A DNA stretch of 50,356 nucleotides from a virus. The stretch is taken from IMG/VR virus record IMGVR_UViG_3300049846_003297, positions 1 through 50,356 of that record. One strand, given 5' to 3'. This document shows positions 31,118 through 41,237 of this stretch, one piece after another; the stretch's first letter is position 1, and each line of letters begins with the position of its first letter. The notes beneath the pieces are model-generated. The model worked only from the letters and a program-made list of their open reading frames with translations. It made no database searches and was not told the origin of the DNA. Made by a program: the position numbers and the translations under genes.

Positions 31118-34100
31118 ATGATAGATGATACCAAACAAAGAAGAAGTTTAGATTTATCTCCTATAGATCTATCGCAATCCTACGTCTCTAGTTCTCTCAA
31201 CGAAGGATCGGTCAATCTCAACGAGATAATTGGAGGGGGAGAGTTTACTGGAATTACTTCTGCCTTAGATCTTCCAGTCTTTCATCCTGGTTCTGCAGGA
31301 GCTAGAACAACACCAGGAGATGCAGGCTTTGCTTATGCTGATACCCCTCAAGCTACTGTCTTCATTCAAAAGAAACAGTGGGTTGAGCAAGAGTGGACGT
31401 ACATCACTGGTAACGATGATGAACGCCTTGGTAAAGTTGAAGAAACTAAGATGCGAATTGCTCTAGGCGAGTTGATTGCTCGCAAATTAGATTTATTGAA
31501 TGATCACGAACTACTTACAAAATTCTCTGAAATTAACGCAAATTTATCTAAAATACAACAAGACATATCTAACAACCTAAATCCAGCCAATGTCATTAGC
31601 GAAAAAGCAGATCCTCTGATGGCTGATATTCTAACACTCGCTGGAACTCCTGTTACTAAATATTATACTGAAACACTAACTTTAACATCTCCAGGTGAAC
31701 CCAAGAAAAAGGTTCAAAATACAGAGATAGTTGTTAAATTAGCTGAAGAGTTTGATGTTCTCCCTCCTGTAGTTACTCGCCTTCTTATTAGAGATGCACC
31801 CTTCGGGAAAGTTCTTTCAGGACTAAAACCTGGAACCAAAGGAATTAAGACTGCTACGCCACCTGTAAGTGAACCACCAATGTTTTATAAAGGTGTCATT
31901 TGCAATATAGTACCTGTTATTCCTGATGAGATTCCTTCTGAAGAAAAAAGTAAATTTCAGATAGCTACTTGGTGGGCAATTGATCTCAATAAGCTCAAAG
32001 AAGAGCATATGGAATATGTAGGTATTCAAGGTGGCTATGACAATCTCGAAGATGTTCGTAAAAATGGAGCCTCTATAGATGGTAAATCTGTTGGCTTTGT
32101 TGCTGTTTTTGAAAAAGGAATAGCAACTGGAGTAGCTTTATCAAAAGCTACAATAACACAAGAGCGTCCATTCAATTTCAAGAAAGATATATTCGAACCT
32201 ACCACTAAAGTTGATGGAACAATAATAAATACATTCAACGGTGTAATGGAATTAGCCAATGCTACAAGTATTACTACAGGTAATACTAATCAGCCTTCTC
32301 CAGGTAATGCCTCTATTACGTTAGAAAATCCAGATAATCTCTTATATATTACAGAAGATGATATTGAAATCGCTCTTGGTACACGTAATGTAGGAGATGA
32401 TGTAGGTATCAAAGAAGATGGTACCGAATACAAATCTGGCGACAAACTATCAACTGTCGACCCTCTTACTGGTAGGTCGACAGACCTCTATTTTCACAAT
32501 GGTAAGTTTTACACTCAAAGAGCATTTAACATCATTAATCGTTCTGATACTTCGGCCTTAGGTAATTTTTCATCTAGTACAGAGTTAGAAAAAATAAATA
32601 CTGAAGTTAGTCAAGTCAATTCCGATCTTCAAGCTCTTCAAGATTATAAAAATTTAGGACTAGTCAATACAGCCTTCTTAGAGGCAAATCAAAGAGAATA
32701 CCCTACTCGAACTACTCCACAGATAGATGCTTTAAGTGCGTTAGGAGTAAGTATAACTCAGTTTCCTGTTGTTCCAGGTATTACAGATTCTATTAATGCT
32801 ACTACTAGTTTGACAACTGAATCAAAAACCGATCCGTTCTTTAAATCGAACGGTACTAAGGTACAAAAGCACATAGAAGCTTTGCAAAAGCGCAAAACTC
32901 TCTTAAATGCTGCTGCATTTGAGCTTACAAAACCAGGCAAACTTCCTCCCGAAAAAGATGGAGAGGTTGATAAAACTTTAGCCTATCGTCGCTCCCAGCT
33001 TCGAAAATATTTTTTAAACAGATCTATATTTGAAGTCTATGATCGTGTTTATATATGGATAAGTTCTCCTAGCCGAACAACAAGTAGGTTAGCCGACGGT
33101 ACTTTAGTTAGTGAAGCACCAAATACTGACGCCAATCAGCAAATAATGCTTCAACGCATAAGAGAAATAATAAGTTTAATTAGACAACTAGATCAAGTAA
33201 TCATCGCAATTGGAGCTCAACAAAATCAATCTCTTTCTCGACAATTTTCTGACGAAGACTTAATTACTATTAATGAAGAACTCTTCGATAAACAAGAGAG
33301 TTTGCGTTGGGATGATCAAAAATCTAAAATAGAAGAGGCATTTACTCCTACTTCGTTTTTCTTTGGAACGATTGGCTCTATTGATCCAGCTATATCAACT
33401 CTTACGCAAACGATTGATAATAAAATACTCGATCTTAAGACTTTTTCTGAAGGTGTTAAAAAATCATCAAAGAATTTGCCTAATGCTTCCACAACAAGTA
33501 TTGCCAATCAAAGCGTTGATCCTCAGAAATTTTTTCAACAACAAGCAAATCTTACAGGAATCGATGAACAACAAATTCAAGTATTCCAAGGTGTAATAAC
33601 AAAAATTAGTCGTAGTTACAACGATGGTAAATACACCATTACCTTACAGTGTGAGGATAATCTTAATTTTCTTCAGAGATCAAGATATATAGATGTTGCG
33701 GCATTTGATTTGCCAACTACAAAGGCCCGTAGATTCCTAGACGATCCTATCTGGAGACCTACTAGGGACGAACGGCTAACAACTGAAGCTTCTAAAAATA
33801 TTGAGGTGAATGATCTTAAAGGTAGATGGAAAACTGGAATATTTACAGTCAGTTCAAAATTATTTACTGGCAAAGATCAAGCTGCTACAGGTAATCAAAG
33901 TAGTACACAAGGTATCGAAGATCCAAATATTCTTGATGATGCTAGATTACGCAAAATCACTGCACCATTTAGTCTTTTTAATCAACCTTTTAGAGGTGCA
34001 GATCCTGCCTCAATTTTAAGCATTTTAATTACAGGTCAACCTATAGATCCCAATCTTTGGATGGCTAATACAAAACACACAGGCACCATGTCTGTGCCTA

Positions 34101-36556
34101 CAATAGCCAACGGAGTATTAAAAGGAGATGAGAAGATTTCAGTAGGCCCTTTTGCTGCTATTAGGGCTCAACAAGAAGAAACTATACAAAAGTTTGGTAA
34201 TTTCGATCCCTATATTGACTTAAGTCATGCTAATGTTACTAAAGAAGAGCGTGATACTGCCAATCTCCAATCTGCTCTTAATCTAGCTGCAACGATAGTT
34301 AGCTTTGTAACAGCTTACGTTGCCGACCCTCAAAGGATAGATCTCTTTTCCTCTGTAGTTCAAAAGATCAAAACAGAAGAGAGTCAAGAAAATGGAGGCA
34401 GTTTCTATAAAAAAGTTACTGCTTCAAATGTAAGCCAAATATTGGTATTCAATGAGGCTATCATGCCTAAAAGTGTTTCTGATATTAAAATCCAAGATGG
34501 TGCCTTAGGTGATCCTCGTCTTGATTTTCTTGTGCGAGCTGCTATAAAAGATGTTCCCATATCTCAACTAGACGAGACATTTAAGAATTTAGCGACTCCA
34601 GATAAGGATCAAGTTACGTTCAACAAACTAGTCGAATCAACCCCTCCTCAAACTGTCAGTCTATTTCACAATGGTGGTGGATCTAAATATGTTTTATCTA
34701 CTACTAACGCTCCATTTTATAGAGATATTGCAGAAACAGCTCGCTCCAGAGCTACTAGAGGAGCTGTTTACGGTTTATTGTTCAATGAACAAGGTAATGA
34801 CTCTACTACTAGCTCTGCTCCTGCAGCTAATGTCAATTTTCCAGAGAGCTCCTTAACTCCTGCCTCCAAAAAACAAATTGCAGCTTTGAGAGGTGTTAAA
34901 TTAGATCAAGATGGAAATAAGGTAGTTTCTGGCAATCCAATACAAGCTACAAAAGCAAGTATTATTTATAATCACAAACCAAACTTCTTCATACTCGCTA
35001 ATGATTATTTTAGGAGTCCTAATCTTGTTGATTATGTAGAGACAGTTAGACCAAGCCCAAATGCCTATCAGCTCGATGACTGGAAGTCAGTGCTCAATAG
35101 AGCATCTGAAGCAGCTAAAATAATTGATTGGGAACTCTACGCTGATTCTCAAGGTCACATTAGGTTCAAACCCCCAACGTATAATAGAACTCTTTTAAGG
35201 CATGTACTAGATACAACCAAGACCGATATCTTTTTAAAAACTCCATTTCAAAATCTGTTCAAGGATAATAATTTAACAAACGCAACACAGGCCTTGGCAT
35301 TACGCAAAATACAAACTCTCACCGTCCAATCAAAACAAAAAGCTATAGGGTTGATCGACAAGTATATTAATACTGCCACATCTCTTCCTGTAGAGCAGGA
35401 TTCATTCAGTGTTTCTGCTCTTTTTGGACTCAAAGAACCGACCAATGTTCTAGGACACATGATAGAAAACGACTTCCTAACAGAGGAAGAACTTAAGTCG
35501 TTAAGATTTCTTATAAAGGCCTCACTCAATACAGATGTTAGTTTGGTAAATGTGATGCTTCCTACAAGTGAAGTGACTAATTTTCCAGGAAACGACATGA
35601 AGATTATTAAGGATTCAATAAAGGAACAAACTTCTCTAGATTTAGTATTAAGTGGAGAAGTTAAGGCTATTATAGATAATATCACTGTAAATTACTTTTC
35701 CGCTGAAGCTTTCACTGAAGCCGATACATCCATTGTGGCCTATCAAACATTTCTAGATGCCGAAGGAACTGGATCTGTCGTAAGTCAAATTGTAGATTTT
35801 TTTACTGGAGTTGATGCCGATTCTGTTGCGAAGGCACTCCAACAAGCTTTAAGAACAGCTGCGGAAATTGTCGTTTACTGTACTGAACTCAACAATTTAC
35901 TTCTTTCCGCACTAGCTGGACTAGAGGGAGAAATATCCACTGCATTCCAAAACTTAACTGACGAACGCTACATACACGTAATTCCTAACTCCATCATATA
36001 CAGTGAAGATTATCAAGAGAGTCCTCCTGAGTATACGAGACTGGATGTTTTCTCAACCGTACCTTTTATAGGTGTATTCCCAAACCAGCTTCAACAAGAT
36101 TCCATTCAGTGGGCAGGTTCGGTAGATTACGACCTATGGCGGATCTATGGAGAAGTTAAGAGTGAAAAAATTACTGCTCCTTTTTTGCGTCGAGCTGATC
36201 AAGCAGTACTCTATGCACATCAATTGATGGCTAGACAATACTCCAAGATTTTAACAGGACAAATTACTGTAAGAGGAGATAGTAAGTACCAAGTTGGCGA
36301 TACAGTTTTCATCGAGGACGAAGGTTTATACTACTATGTAACAGAGGTTCGCCACTCCTTTCAGTATGGTTCTAATTATACCACTACCCTAGCTTTAAAC
36401 TATGGCCGTCCTCTCGGAACCTACATTCCTTATCCTTTTGATATTTTAGGCGATAGATTGAAGACAGGCATAAATGGTATTTATCAAACAGACGGAACTG
36501 ATTTAACTCAACTATTAGATGATTTCGACAAAGCTAAAGCTAAAGAGACAACATGA
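31118..36556 (+). CDS. Very large baseplate hub protein (gp27/gpD-like)
   Basis: The protein is 1812 aa, far longer than T4 gp27 (391 aa). Three regions carry hub-type (late control D) sequence: about 820-870 (FQGVITKISRSYNDGKYTITL and CEDNLNFLQ), about 1320-1350 (DWELYADSQGHIRFKPP) and about 1715-1785 (YQVGDTVFIEDEGLYYYV, VRHSFQYG, LALNYGRP). The stretches between them are extra, partly coiled domains of unknown role. The hub joins tube and spike and forms the trimeric base of the tail. I saw no intein splice motifs. It overlaps the next gene by 4 bases (ATGA). Confidence 0.78.
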   Translation: MIDDTKQRRSLDLSPIDLSQSYVSSSLNEGSVNLNEIIGGGEFTGITSALDLPVFHPGSAGARTTPGDAGFAYADTPQATVFIQKKQWVEQEWTYITGNDDERLGKVEETKMRIALGELIARKLDLLNDHELLTKFSEINANLSKIQQDISNNLNPANVISEKADPLMADILTLAGTPVTKYYTETLTLTSPGEPKKKVQNTEIVVKLAEEFDVLPPVVTRLLIRDAPFGKVLSGLKPGTKGIKTATPPVSEPPMFYKGVICNIVPVIPDEIPSEEKSKFQIATWWAIDLNKLKEEHMEYVGIQGGYDNLEDVRKNGASIDGKSVGFVAVFEKGIATGVALSKATITQERPFNFKKDIFEPTTKVDGTIINTFNGVMELANATSITTGNTNQPSPGNASITLENPDNLLYITEDDIEIALGTRNVGDDVGIKEDGTEYKSGDKLSTVDPLTGRSTDLYFHNGKFYTQRAFNIINRSDTSALGNFSSSTELEKINTEVSQVNSDLQALQDYKNLGLVNTAFLEANQREYPTRTTPQIDALSALGVSITQFPVVPGITDSINATTSLTTESKTDPFFKSNGTKVQKHIEALQKRKTLLNAAAFELTKPGKLPPEKDGEVDKTLAYRRSQLRKYFLNRSIFEVYDRVYIWISSPSRTTSRLADGTLVSEAPNTDANQQIMLQRIREIISLIRQLDQVIIAIGAQQNQSLSRQFSDEDLITINEELFDKQESLRWDDQKSKIEEAFTPTSFFFGTIGSIDPAISTLTQTIDNKILDLKTFSEGVKKSSKNLPNASTTSIANQSVDPQKFFQQQANLTGIDEQQIQVFQGVITKISRSYNDGKYTITLQCEDNLNFLQRSRYIDVAAFDLPTTKARRFLDDPIWRPTRDERLTTEASKNIEVNDLKGRWKTGIFTVSSKLFTGKDQAATGNQSSTQGIEDPNILDDARLRKITAPFSLFNQPFRGADPASILSILITGQPIDPNLWMANTKHTGTMSVPTIANGVLKGDEKISVGPFAAIRAQQEETIQKFGNFDPYIDLSHANVTKEERDTANLQSALNLAATIVSFVTAYVADPQRIDLFSSVVQKIKTEESQENGGSFYKKVTASNVSQILVFNEAIMPKSVSDIKIQDGALGDPRLDFLVRAAIKDVPISQLDETFKNLATPDKDQVTFNKLVESTPPQTVSLFHNGGGSKYVLSTTNAPFYRDIAETARSRATRGAVYGLLFNEQGNDSTTSSAPAANVNFPESSLTPASKKQIAALRGVKLDQDGNKVVSGNPIQATKASIIYNHKPNFFILANDYFRSPNLVDYVETVRPSPNAYQLDDWKSVLNRASEAAKIIDWELYADSQGHIRFKPPTYNRTLLRHVLDTTKTDIFLKTPFQNLFKDNNLTNATQALALRKIQTLTVQSKQKAIGLIDKYINTATSLPVEQDSFSVSALFGLKEPTNVLGHMIENDFLTEEELKSLRFLIKASLNTDVSLVNVMLPTSEVTNFPGNDMKIIKDSIKEQTSLDLVLSGEVKAIIDNITVNYFSAEAFTEADTSIVAYQTFLDAEGTGSVVSQIVDFFTGVDADSVAKALQQALRTAAEIVVYCTELNNLLLSALAGLEGEISTAFQNLTDERYIHVIPNSIIYSEDYQESPPEYTRLDVFSTVPFIGVFPNQLQQDSIQWAGSVDYDLWRIYGEVKSEKITAPFLRRADQAVLYAHQLMARQYSKILTGQITVRGDSKYQVGDTVFIEDEGLYYYVTEVRHSFQYGSNYTTTLALNYGRPLGTYIPYPFDILGDRLKTGINGIYQTDGTDLTQLLDDFDKAKAKETT

Positions 36557-38793
36557 TACAAAGATCTAAAGTAACCAATGTTAATAATAGAAATGGTACT
36601 GTAGAGCTTGAGTCACATGCTCAAGACAAAGGTAAAGTTAAAACAGATATTCCTCTAACACAACCTTATGCAGGTAGAGGTTGGGGAATTCGTGCTGGTG
36701 TAGAAGTCGATACTGTTGTTCTTGTAGAAAAAGATCAAATTGTAGGATATTTACCAGATAATAGGTTTTATCGAGATTCTGCTGATAGTGAGCAGAAAGA
36801 ACTATACAAAACTGATCCTCAGTTTAAAACTCTCGAAGAAGGTGAAATCGTACTACAAAGTAGAGCTAATTCGCTTGTTTTCATGAATCAGAAAGGACAC
36901 ATTGCTCTTTCAACTTCAGATGGTTCTCTTTTTGAATTAAATAAGAGTACAGATTCCATTAATTTGATGAGTGTGAACGAAACCATAAGAACTGAAGCAG
37001 CATACATCCGCAACGGAATAGTGAAGAGAGATTTGCGAAGTGACAAACAAAAAGAAGATGACCTCTTCCTAAGTAGCCTATTAGTACAAAATTTCTCTCA
37101 GGATGAATATTTAGATTTTGTAGGAGCTGATTCTCAACATCGTGTAGTCGATATAGGTGGAATTAGTAATATTTTATATGGTATTTTTGATACTGCTGAA
37201 GGCGATGCTTCTATTCTTAAGATACCTGGCATCAAAGATACACCAAATGCAGATAAGATTACACCTAATATTAAAAATCCGGCTCTCACTGAATTTAGAG
37301 TTGATGTCAGTGAGTTCTCAGATGGGATTAGTAGTTTAAATATTGCTGAAGATAGAGAGCTCCTTAAAAAGGGTCGTCTTCCACCTAATTTCGCTGGAAG
37401 ATTAGTCCTCGGAACAGTAGTAGATGAGAATGGTCGCCTACCAAGATTCGATTACGTTTTCAGTGCACCTAAAGGTCATGGCGACATCTGGAAGCTTCCT
37501 AAAATCAACGATAAACAAATATCTACAGATTTCAAGGTAGATTTATCTTCTAGTATTGAGGATGCTCCTGACCTCGGCGATTCCACTCAGTGGATTGCTA
37601 GTGGCATAGATCATTTTAATACTGCACAAATGTTTCAACTTGTTCTAAATACAAGAGGTGCTGACAATAAGGGGAACATTCCCAACAACAGCAATTTAGG
37701 AAGTCGATGGGCTCTACATGTCGATAAGGAAGGGCTAACGAAATGGAACATTCCTGCTGGAACTTCTTTAAACGGTACAGAATTTTTTAGACAAGGAAGA
37801 AGCCTTCTCTGGAATTTAGATGGAAGCATAACACAATCCATTGGTAAGGAAGCTTCTCGTGATTTAGAATCTATCACAGACACCTCTCTTTTGAAAACAA
37901 GACAAGATCGTAGTGCAACTTTTGATTATGAAGGTAGTATTGAAACGAGAGTAGGTAAAGATTCTTTAGGTCAAAGCAAAATCGAAAAAACTGATGGTGG
38001 CATTAGATTCAACTATGGTAAATTAGATAGTCCCAACGCACCGTTTTCCAAAGATGTAAAGCTCACAGGGATTTCTTCCACATCCAAAAGTGGCCGACTC
38101 GTTGGAACAAGTATCTCTGGTAAAACTGAAGGTGGTGTAGATCTCGCGTTAGGTGCTGATGGTAGTGCACAGAGCATATCGCTAGCAGCAAATGGATTGA
38201 TCCACATAGCAGCTGGCTCAGATAGCGTAAAAGATAGTTTAAAATTAGATACTACAGGCAACATAAAATTCAATGTTAGCTCAGGTGGTCACAAGTTTGA
38301 AATGTATTCTTTTGATTCTCCAGGAGCCTTCCGAAACGGAATACTACTTCAGCACGGTGGATTAACTGCTTCTGTAATACAGATAGATTCCAACGGTGTG
38401 ATTACTTTACGAAATTCCGCCTTCAATGCCAACATTATGATTAGTGCAACTGGAGCTATTTCCTTGATTAATCCAGCAGGTAAAATGACACTTGGAATAG
38501 ATGGCTCTGTTAGTTTAGGTGGTCCATTAGCAGGAATTGATATTAGTCCTACAGCAGGTGTTGTGATGCGTACCGTAGGAGGATCAATTAGCTTGAATCC
38601 TGCAGGTAAGGTTGAAATTGCTGCCAATTTAGGTTGCACGATCACAGGTCCCTTTTCTCATCTCAATACTACAGGCATTGCTCTTGGTGCAGGTGCAGCT
38701 ACATCGCCTTATAACGTGGCTGCTGCAGGACCAGGATTCATAGATCCTCTCACTGGTCATGCAACTGGTGGCTTTCCTGCGATTAAGGCATAA
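36553..38793 (+). CDS. Baseplate spike protein (gp5/gpV-like)
   Basis: The 746 aa protein opens with an OB-fold-like part (residues 1-80: VTNVNNRNGTVEL, PYAGRGWGIRAGVEVDTVVLV), as in spike proteins that sit on the hub. The last third is a run of short beta repeats (GSISLNPAGKVEI, GNIKFNVSSGG), suitable for a triple-stranded beta-helix. No lysozyme domain like that of T4 gp5 is visible. The final residues do not form a PAAR tip. It starts within the stop of the hub gene. Confidence 0.75.
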   Translation: MIQRSKVTNVNNRNGTVELESHAQDKGKVKTDIPLTQPYAGRGWGIRAGVEVDTVVLVEKDQIVGYLPDNRFYRDSADSEQKELYKTDPQFKTLEEGEIVLQSRANSLVFMNQKGHIALSTSDGSLFELNKSTDSINLMSVNETIRTEAAYIRNGIVKRDLRSDKQKEDDLFLSSLLVQNFSQDEYLDFVGADSQHRVVDIGGISNILYGIFDTAEGDASILKIPGIKDTPNADKITPNIKNPALTEFRVDVSEFSDGISSLNIAEDRELLKKGRLPPNFAGRLVLGTVVDENGRLPRFDYVFSAPKGHGDIWKLPKINDKQISTDFKVDLSSSIEDAPDLGDSTQWIASGIDHFNTAQMFQLVLNTRGADNKGNIPNNSNLGSRWALHVDKEGLTKWNIPAGTSLNGTEFFRQGRSLLWNLDGSITQSIGKEASRDLESITDTSLLKTRQDRSATFDYEGSIETRVGKDSLGQSKIEKTDGGIRFNYGKLDSPNAPFSKDVKLTGISSTSKSGRLVGTSISGKTEGGVDLALGADGSAQSISLAANGLIHIAAGSDSVKDSLKLDTTGNIKFNVSSGGHKFEMYSFDSPGAFRNGILLQHGGLTASVIQIDSNGVITLRNSAFNANIMISATGAISLINPAGKMTLGIDGSVSLGGPLAGIDISPTAGVVMRTVGGSISLNPAGKVEIAANLGCTITGPFSHLNTTGIALGAGAATSPYNVAAAGPGFIDPLTGHATGGFPAIKA

Positions 38794-38804
38794 GGAGTTT
38801 AATT

Positions 38805-41228
38805 ATGATAGGTTTAAGTTGTCTTGGTAATTTTTCGATGGGTGAGCTTGGTAATGCTCAAAACCTTACTATTAATAATTTGAAGGCAATCTTTCCACTT
38901 AAGTTTCAAAAAATAGATGCTGGTAAGTTTCCTTGTATCATTCCTGGTTTTGCTCCACCTCAACTTCCTAATTTTGTTATCCCCAGCTTTCCTTTATTTG
39001 GAGGAATTCCTCCCTTTCCTTTATTTTGCTTTCTTCCTCCTTTTCCAGGTATTCCAGCTCTTTCTCTACCAGCTATAGGTATTCCACTCCCACCATTACC
39101 TTTCTTGCCTCCTATTCCGTTACCAATTCCAGGCTTCGCTTTGCCTCTTTTGCCTTTGCTTCCTGCTTTTGATTTAGGTAGTTTAAACTTTCTTTGTGGT
39201 TTGATAAAATTTAATCTACCTATTCTTGATCCTTTTGCTTTTTTAAATAAACTCATCAATGCTTTAAATGGTTTAATTAGTGCCTTAAATGATTGGTTAA
39301 AGTTTTGTAAAAAGAATGCAGAGGCAATTAATGCCACACAAGTGCCACCAGAAAATGATCCCTCTATTTCAGATCAGGAAGTTTTTGATTTGCCTTCCTC
39401 AGCAGTTTCTGATCAAGGCATTAGCGTTCCCAATGTCATCAATAGCGAGCCACTTGCACTAACAAATGCTAATCTATCGCAACCTACTGCGCAAATTAAT
39501 TTAGATGCTATTAATTATAATCCTAACGATCCTGCTAGCGATTTAGCTCTCTTACTTGCTAATGATGGTCAAATTCCTCCTGACCCTTCAATAATAAATC
39601 AAGTAGCAAACATATTGGCGCCAATTGGACTGGCAGGAGATGCAACTCAAGATCTTGTTCAAGAACTCATGGATAGTAATAATATTCCTTCCGCAGAGGG
39701 ATTCATTGGATTCATGCCAATAGCAATGGACGAATGTTTAGCTCAAGCGAAGTCCATTCAAGACTTCATAAACTGTTTGATTGGTAAAAAGATGATCATC
39801 GACAATGCCAATATCAAAAAGCAAGTATATGATGTTATGACGAAGGTAGTAGGTGCAGAAAGATATGGTACAGGAATAGATCAAGGCGAATCTCTTGAAG
39901 AAATTTCAGGCTTAGAAACAGCCATTGCATTAAATAGCGCTGGAGTTCCTTTTGGTGATCCAGGTAGAAATCTACTACGCATTACAAGAGATGATATAGC
40001 TAGAGCATTTTTTATTACTCAGACTTCTTCCCCTCTCACAGCAGAAAAAATTGTAAGCGTCCTAACTAAGACTGGTGTAATAGATACAAATGGAAATAAT
40101 GTTACGTTGGCTAGAGATCTGCTTGTTGATTTACCCGATCCTCTGACACCTTCGTCTCTAGAAGTTATCTTAGCACCTGTAACGCCAGGTCCAGCAATAA
40201 GATCGCTTAAGGCAATGTGTATTGCAGCAACACAAGGAATTACTGCAAGTAGTCTTGTAGAAATAAACTTAGCAAGACAACAAGCTTTGCTTCAAAGTGT
40301 TAAGCAGTTTGAGGGTACTACATTTGTACAAAAACTAGCGAACACTACTTTTGCACAGTTTCAGCGTATCTTTTCAGATCTTCCTTTTACGTTTCCTATG
40401 TCAGTATACGATCTAATTCCCATCTTAGCAATTGAATTTGAGATAGATGATAGAGCTTGGGTGGAATTGTTCGCTTCTTTTGTATTACCTAATCAATTTT
40501 TAAACATCAACGATCTCTTTGTATTTTTAAATACAATTGCGCAAGCTGTTTCCTCTAAGCAATCTGCTATTAAAGCAATTCAAAATTGTATCTCAGTTAG
40601 GCAAGGCGACTTTATCTTCGATCGTTTCGTCAATATTATAGAATTGACACTCAATAAATACAATATTGCTTTACCTTCTAATGCTATCGTCAATCAGCAA
40701 ATAGCAAACGCCTTGAAAATAAACAATAATTTTAGCTATACTGATACTATCAAAGTTCTAGGAGATCAGGTATTTGAAACGAGCGAAGAACTAGCTTTTC
40801 TTCTACTTGCTACTGGCCTTTTAGTTGGAAGTTTAAGACAGAACACTACTTCTACATTAGATGCAGTATCTTTTACTGATACTTTAGCTAATCCTATCAA
40901 AATTGCACTACGATCACCTTCTAAAATAGTAGGAGATATTCTTTCCACATCTATTCAGATTACTATTTATACTCGACAAAGTGGATCATCAGGAATAGTG
41001 TCTAAAATCAGAAAAGTAGTAGAAGATGGTATAGCTACTTCCGGATCTGCTATTACAGTCACGACAAATGACTTCACTCAAGTATTAGAAATTACAATAT
41101 TAAGAATCGGAGGATTCTTAGAGGGATTTGAAGCAATAGATAATATTGAAGTTATGGCTGATTACGCTACTACCTTTAGTCTTGAGCCTCGTAAAATTCC
41201 TTCTACTTTAATAAATATCAAAAGCTGA
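38805..41228 (+). CDS. Baseplate-region structural protein with Pro/Leu/Phe-rich segment
   Basis: The 807 aa protein has AAGGAG upstream. Residues about 45-125 are extremely rich in Pro, Leu, Phe and Ile, with many PxxP and LPP units and almost no charge. A membrane helix is unlikely because of the prolines. The remainder is helical and acidic, with a segment of typical globular character from about 280. No family is recognised. It lies between spike and a dockerin-like protein, so it is likely part of the virion or its assembly. Confidence 0.65.
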   Translation: MIGLSCLGNFSMGELGNAQNLTINNLKAIFPLKFQKIDAGKFPCIIPGFAPPQLPNFVIPSFPLFGGIPPFPLFCFLPPFPGIPALSLPAIGIPLPPLPFLPPIPLPIPGFALPLLPLLPAFDLGSLNFLCGLIKFNLPILDPFAFLNKLINALNGLISALNDWLKFCKKNAEAINATQVPPENDPSISDQEVFDLPSSAVSDQGISVPNVINSEPLALTNANLSQPTAQINLDAINYNPNDPASDLALLLANDGQIPPDPSIINQVANILAPIGLAGDATQDLVQELMDSNNIPSAEGFIGFMPIAMDECLAQAKSIQDFINCLIGKKMIIDNANIKKQVYDVMTKVVGAERYGTGIDQGESLEEISGLETAIALNSAGVPFGDPGRNLLRITRDDIARAFFITQTSSPLTAEKIVSVLTKTGVIDTNGNNVTLARDLLVDLPDPLTPSSLEVILAPVTPGPAIRSLKAMCIAATQGITASSLVEINLARQQALLQSVKQFEGTTFVQKLANTTFAQFQRIFSDLPFTFPMSVYDLIPILAIEFEIDDRAWVELFASFVLPNQFLNINDLFVFLNTIAQAVSSKQSAIKAIQNCISVRQGDFIFDRFVNIIELTLNKYNIALPSNAIVNQQIANALKINNNFSYTDTIKVLGDQVFETSEELAFLLLATGLLVGSLRQNTTSTLDAVSFTDTLANPIKIALRSPSKIVGDILSTSIQITIYTRQSGSSGIVSKIRKVVEDGIATSGSAITVTTNDFTQVLEITILRIGGFLEGFEAIDNIEVMADYATTFSLEPRKIPSTLINIKS

Positions 41229-41237
41229 GAGATGTAA

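Noticed and set aside
31118-36556. Intein or group I intron inside the very large hub gene
   Set aside because: No splice-junction motifs or interrupted hub motif were seen. The reading frame is continuous with structural-type sequence.
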